Shown here piece by piece: positions 61,577 to 64,000 of a stretch of DNA of 64,000 nt (positions are counted from its first letter, which is position 1; the number at the start of each line of letters is the position of its first letter). The position numbers and the translations under genes are program-made. This DNA comes from Holophagaceae bacterium (GTDB lineage Bacteria; Acidobacteriota; Holophagae; Holophagales; Holophagaceae), in the NCBI GenBank assembly GCA_021286765.1, contig JAJTBS010000004.1, positions 153,427-217,426 of the forward strand. Reading direction: 5' to 3'. The notes beneath the pieces were generated by a model, which was not told the DNA's origin, did no database searches, and worked only from the letters and a program-made list of their open reading frames with translations.

Positions 61577-62050
61577 TCAGCGAGCCGCGGGCGTGGTGGC
61601 AGCCGTGGCCGGCAGTTCGGGGCCGGCCTTGGGGGTCTGCTTGAGGAACAGGCCCTTGTTGAAGACGGTGAAGGAGGCGGCGAGGAAGAGGACCACCACC
61701 AGCAGGGCCGAGCCCCGCCGCCCCTTGGCCAGGGCCTTGGGCGTCATCTCGGAGAGGCCCACGAGAATGAGGACCAGGGTCAGCTTGATGTGGAAGTAGG
61801 TGCCGGCCCTGAACGGGTTCTGCCCGTCGCGGATCATCAGCACCAGCAGGACCACCCCGGCGATCAGCCCCAGCCGGAAGGCCGAGGCCACCACCTTGGC
61901 CCAGATGGTCGCGGCCAGGCCCTGGATGTCGTCCCTGCCTTCTTCGAAACCTGAGAGCAGCAGGGCCACGATGGCCGCGCCACCTCCCACCGTCACCGCG
62001 ACGAAGTGCAGCCAGAGGGCAAGGTTGACGGCTTCGAGCTTGAGATTCAT
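61577..62050 (-). CDS. Four-helix inner-membrane protein
   Basis: A 157-residue protein with four hydrophobic helices: VNLALWLHFVAVTVGGGAAIVALLL, VASAFRLGLIAGVVLLVLMI, FHIKLTLVLILVGLSEM and ALLVVVLFLAASFTVF. Histidines in the first and third helices (LHFVAVT, FHIKLT) resemble heme- or quinone-related small membrane proteins of the CopD or DUF2269 type, but the match is not certain. The ATG at 62050 is used. It is three bases from the M14 peptidase start, so co-expression is expected. The Gfo/Idh gene begins divergently at 62117. Confidence 0.7.
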   Translation of the reverse strand: MNLKLEAVNLALWLHFVAVTVGGGAAIVALLLSGFEEGRDDIQGLAATIWAKVVASAFRLGLIAGVVLLVLMIRDGQNPFRAGTYFHIKLTLVLILVGLSEMTPKALAKGRRGSALLVVVLFLAASFTVFNKGLFLKQTPKAGPELPATAATTPAAR

Positions 62051-62116
62051 GGTCGCCTCGTGAGGAAGTCCCCCAGGGTAGCAGCCCTGCTAGGCTCGAT
62101 TGGTCAGGAGGAAGTC

Positions 62117-63082
62117 ATGACCAAGCTCTGTGTCGCCGTCGTCGGTGTGGGCCATCTGGGACAACATCATGCCCGCATCGCAGCTTCGGCACCGGATGCG
62201 GTGCTCACCGCCGTGGTGGATCCCGATCCGCTGCGGGGGCCTGAGATCGCCGCCAAGTTCGGCGCGCCATGGGTCGCCACGCTGGCGGAGGTGCTGGGCG
62301 AGGTGGACGCCGTCCAGATCGCTGCGCCCACGGGCTTCCACCATGCCCTCGGCACCCAGGCGCTGAAGGCCGGCAAGCATGTGCTGATGGAGAAACCCCT
62401 GGCCGCCACCCTCGACGAGGGCGTGGCCCTGCTGAAGGCCCTGGGCGAAGCCCGGGCTTCCCACCCGAGGCTCGTGGCGCAGGTGGGCCACCTGGAGCGC
62501 TTCAACCCCGCCGTCACGGCCCTGCGGGAGCGCGGCTTCAAGCCCCGCTTTCTGGAGGCCGTGCGCGTTTCACCCTTTCCGGCCCGCAGCCTCGAAGTGG
62601 ACGTGGTGATGGATGTGATGATCCATGACCTGGACCTGCTCCGCGCCCTGGTGGGCCGCCCTGTGGTCGATGTGGAGGCCGTCGGCGTCCCGGTGTTGAC
62701 GCCCTATGCCGACCTGGTGAATGCCCGCCTGAAGTTCGAAGGCGGGGCCTTCGCCACGGTCACGGCCAGCCGCGTGGCGCGCAAGAAGGAGCGGACGCTG
62801 CGCGCTTTCGGCGACAAGGAATACGCGAGCCTGGACTTCGCCACCCAGAAGCTCGAACTGCTGCGCCTCGTCATGGGCCCCGAGGGCCCCCAGGTGCAGC
62901 CTGAGACCGCCGACATCGTGGAAGGCGAACCCCTGCGCCTGGAGATCGAGGCCTTTCATGCCGCCTGCCTCGGCCGCAGCGAAGAGGGCGTCACCTGGGC
63001 CGAAGCCCAGGAGGCCATGGGCGTCGCCGACCAGGTTCAGAAAGCCGTGGCCAAGAGCCTGCTGGAGATGAGCCGGGCGTGA
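62117..63082 (+). CDS. Gfo/Idh/MocA family oxidoreductase
   Basis: A 321-residue NAD(P)-dependent dehydrogenase. The Rossmann motif is VAVVGVGHLGQHHARIA, the EKP motif appears in HVLMEKPLAATLDEG, and the C-terminal domain has VMDVMIHDLDLLRALVG with the catalytic-site HDLD. Such enzymes oxidise sugars or UDP-sugars; in some bacteria close relatives lie beside lipid A or polysaccharide genes, but that context is absent here. The ATG at 62117 has AGGAGG. The next gene overlaps its stop (GTGA). Confidence 0.9.
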   Translation: MTKLCVAVVGVGHLGQHHARIAASAPDAVLTAVVDPDPLRGPEIAAKFGAPWVATLAEVLGEVDAVQIAAPTGFHHALGTQALKAGKHVLMEKPLAATLDEGVALLKALGEARASHPRLVAQVGHLERFNPAVTALRERGFKPRFLEAVRVSPFPARSLEVDVVMDVMIHDLDLLRALVGRPVVDVEAVGVPVLTPYADLVNARLKFEGGAFATVTASRVARKKERTLRAFGDKEYASLDFATQKLELLRLVMGPEGPQVQPETADIVEGEPLRLEIEAFHAACLGRSEEGVTWAEAQEAMGVADQVQKAVAKSLLEMSRA

Positions 63083-64000
63083 CCCGCTTCTACGATCTCG
63101 CTTCCCTCGCCAAACCCCTGGTGACGGCGCCCCTGGCGCTGGCCTTCCTGGACCTGGACGCGGACCGGCGATGGGCGTTGGGCTTCCATGACCGGGGGAC
63201 GCCGCTCACCGTGCGACAGCTGCTCTCGCACAGCTCGGGACTTCCGCCCTGGCGGCCCTTCACGGGGGAACCCGTGGCCCAGCAGCTGCGCCGCGAGGTG
63301 GCGGTCCATCCCCTGCTCCGCCCCGCCGCCCCCGGCCTCGCCACCTACTCGGACCTGAACTACCGCCTGCTCGCCGAGCTGCTGGAAGCCGAGACCGGGG
63401 TGCCCTTCGAGAAGCTCGGCGCCGCCTCGGGACTCAGCCCGGCACCCTGGAGCCCATCGCCAACGGAGGTGCCGGATGGTCCCGATGCCACCGCCTGGCC
63501 CCTGGCCACGGACTCCCCCCTGCCCGCCCGGTCCCCGTGGCTGCCCCACGATGCCAACGCCCGAGCCGGGATGCGGGGCCATGCGGGGTTCGGGGCAACC
63601 CCGGCCCAGCTGCACGCCGCCCTGACCCGGTGGTTGGCCTCAGGCTGGCCCCGGCGCATGGCGGTGGAGACCACCCCGGGCGAGAATGGCGCCACCTGGG
63701 GCCTGGGCTTGCAGGTGGTGCACGGGGGTTCTGGGCACTTTGGACAACTGCTGTCGAGAGTTCAACCTGGGATCGGCGTCCACGTCCTGGAAGATCCCAC
63801 TGAAGGGATGCCGCCGTCCGCCCCAAGCATTCAGAACGAGCCGGGCCCGGGCTCTGGCTGGTGGTTCCACCTCGGCTACACCGGCCCGGCCTTGTTCTAT
63901 CGGCCCGCAGACGGCGCCTGCCTCGGGCTGCTCATCCATCGCCGGGGGCCCGACGGCGCGCTGCTCGACGCCGAGTCCCTGCGGGCCCGCCGCTGGGCGG
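63079..64000 (+). CDS. Beta-lactamase-fold serine hydrolase (partial, runs off window; N-terminus short)
   Basis: A class C beta-lactamase or DD-peptidase-like protein. Translation gives SLAK (Ser9-x-x-Lys12), the catalytic SxxK, then SHSSGLPPW and the YSDLNY motif (YxN). The third motif (HxG/KTG) was not clearly seen; the C-terminal end lies outside. The GTG at 63079, overlapping the upstream stop, is the first possible start after the in-frame stop at 62902-62904. It leaves only eight residues before the catalytic serine, where relatives have 40-60. The protein may be N-terminally reduced or may use a non-standard start. Family substrates include esters, amides and peptidoglycan peptides. 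Confidence 0.75.
   Translation, partial: MTRFYDLASLAKPLVTAPLALAFLDLDADRRWALGFHDRGTPLTVRQLLSHSSGLPPWRPFTGEPVAQQLRREVAVHPLLRPAAPGLATYSDLNYRLLAELLEAETGVPFEKLGAASGLSPAPWSPSPTEVPDGPDATAWPLATDSPLPARSPWLPHDANARAGMRGHAGFGATPAQLHAALTRWLASGWPRRMAVETTPGENGATWGLGLQVVHGGSGHFGQLLSRVQPGIGVHVLEDPTEGMPPSAPSIQNEPGPGSGWWFHLGYTGPALFYRPADGACLGLLIHRRGPDGALLDAESLRARRWA

Overview
The window looks like chromosome of a GC-rich, free-living, respiring Gram-negative bacterium. Signal peptides, outer-membrane beta-barrels, TonB/ExbD, SPOR and LysM proteins indicate a diderm envelope. FeoAB, periplasmic nitrate reductase, proton-translocating transhydrogenase and sigma-54 regulation suggest a facultative or anaerobic soil or sediment organism. 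The overall style is most like Acidobacteriota, class Holophagae (Geothrix-like); that placement is inference from gene content, not a search result.

Layout. 1-1603: acetate symporter (partial) with its DUF485 partner. 1821-5831: chorismate mutase, then an overlapping run of truncated AAA ATPase, U32 peptidase/hydroxylase and HI0933-type flavoprotein. 6144-9617: a decayed cysA tail, a SPOR protein, an AEC transporter and a radical SAM protein. 9688-11826: an AT-rich orphan, an NTF2-like protein and a rhodanese. 11833-18749: the most unusual block. A sigma-54 activator sits between two transcription units, each preceded by a matching -24/-12 element (TTGGC-N7-TTGCCA). One unit encodes a papain-like protease and a 1064-residue receptor-like membrane protein. 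The other encodes a small winged-helix protein, a GH108 muramidase and a three-TM holin. No other phage genes are present.

18827-28924: transhydrogenase (pntAA-AB-B), glgC with a nitroreductase, napAB with a small membrane protein, an MBL hydrolase and a beta-barrel. 29084-31663: the feoA-feoB-Cys-rich iron uptake operon (divergent from pgsA) with a 16-bp palindrome in the promoter region. 31753-40602: housekeeping genes (pgsA, rluB-type, ribA, nrnA, add, a Fur-family regulator), a methyltransferase, an MFS transporter and an acetyltransferase. 40963-41330: RNase P RNA on the minus strand directly behind exbD and a tonB-like gene. 42683-46062: a degenerate chemoreceptor-like protein and recO. 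46144-53517: Spy-like and transglutaminase-like exported proteins, a MarR regulator, an Uup-type ABC-F ATPase, two exported coiled-coil proteins and a beta-barrel. 53724-64000: Smr-like protein, PfkB kinase, LysM protein, rsmG, ybeY with an AT-hook tail, TPR protein, yebC, M14 peptidase, membrane protein, Gfo/Idh oxidoreductase and a partial beta-lactamase-fold protein.

No tRNA, CRISPR array, insertion sequence or integrase was recognised. Three strong hairpin terminators separate convergent or tandem units near 52.8, 56.6 and 59.9 kb.
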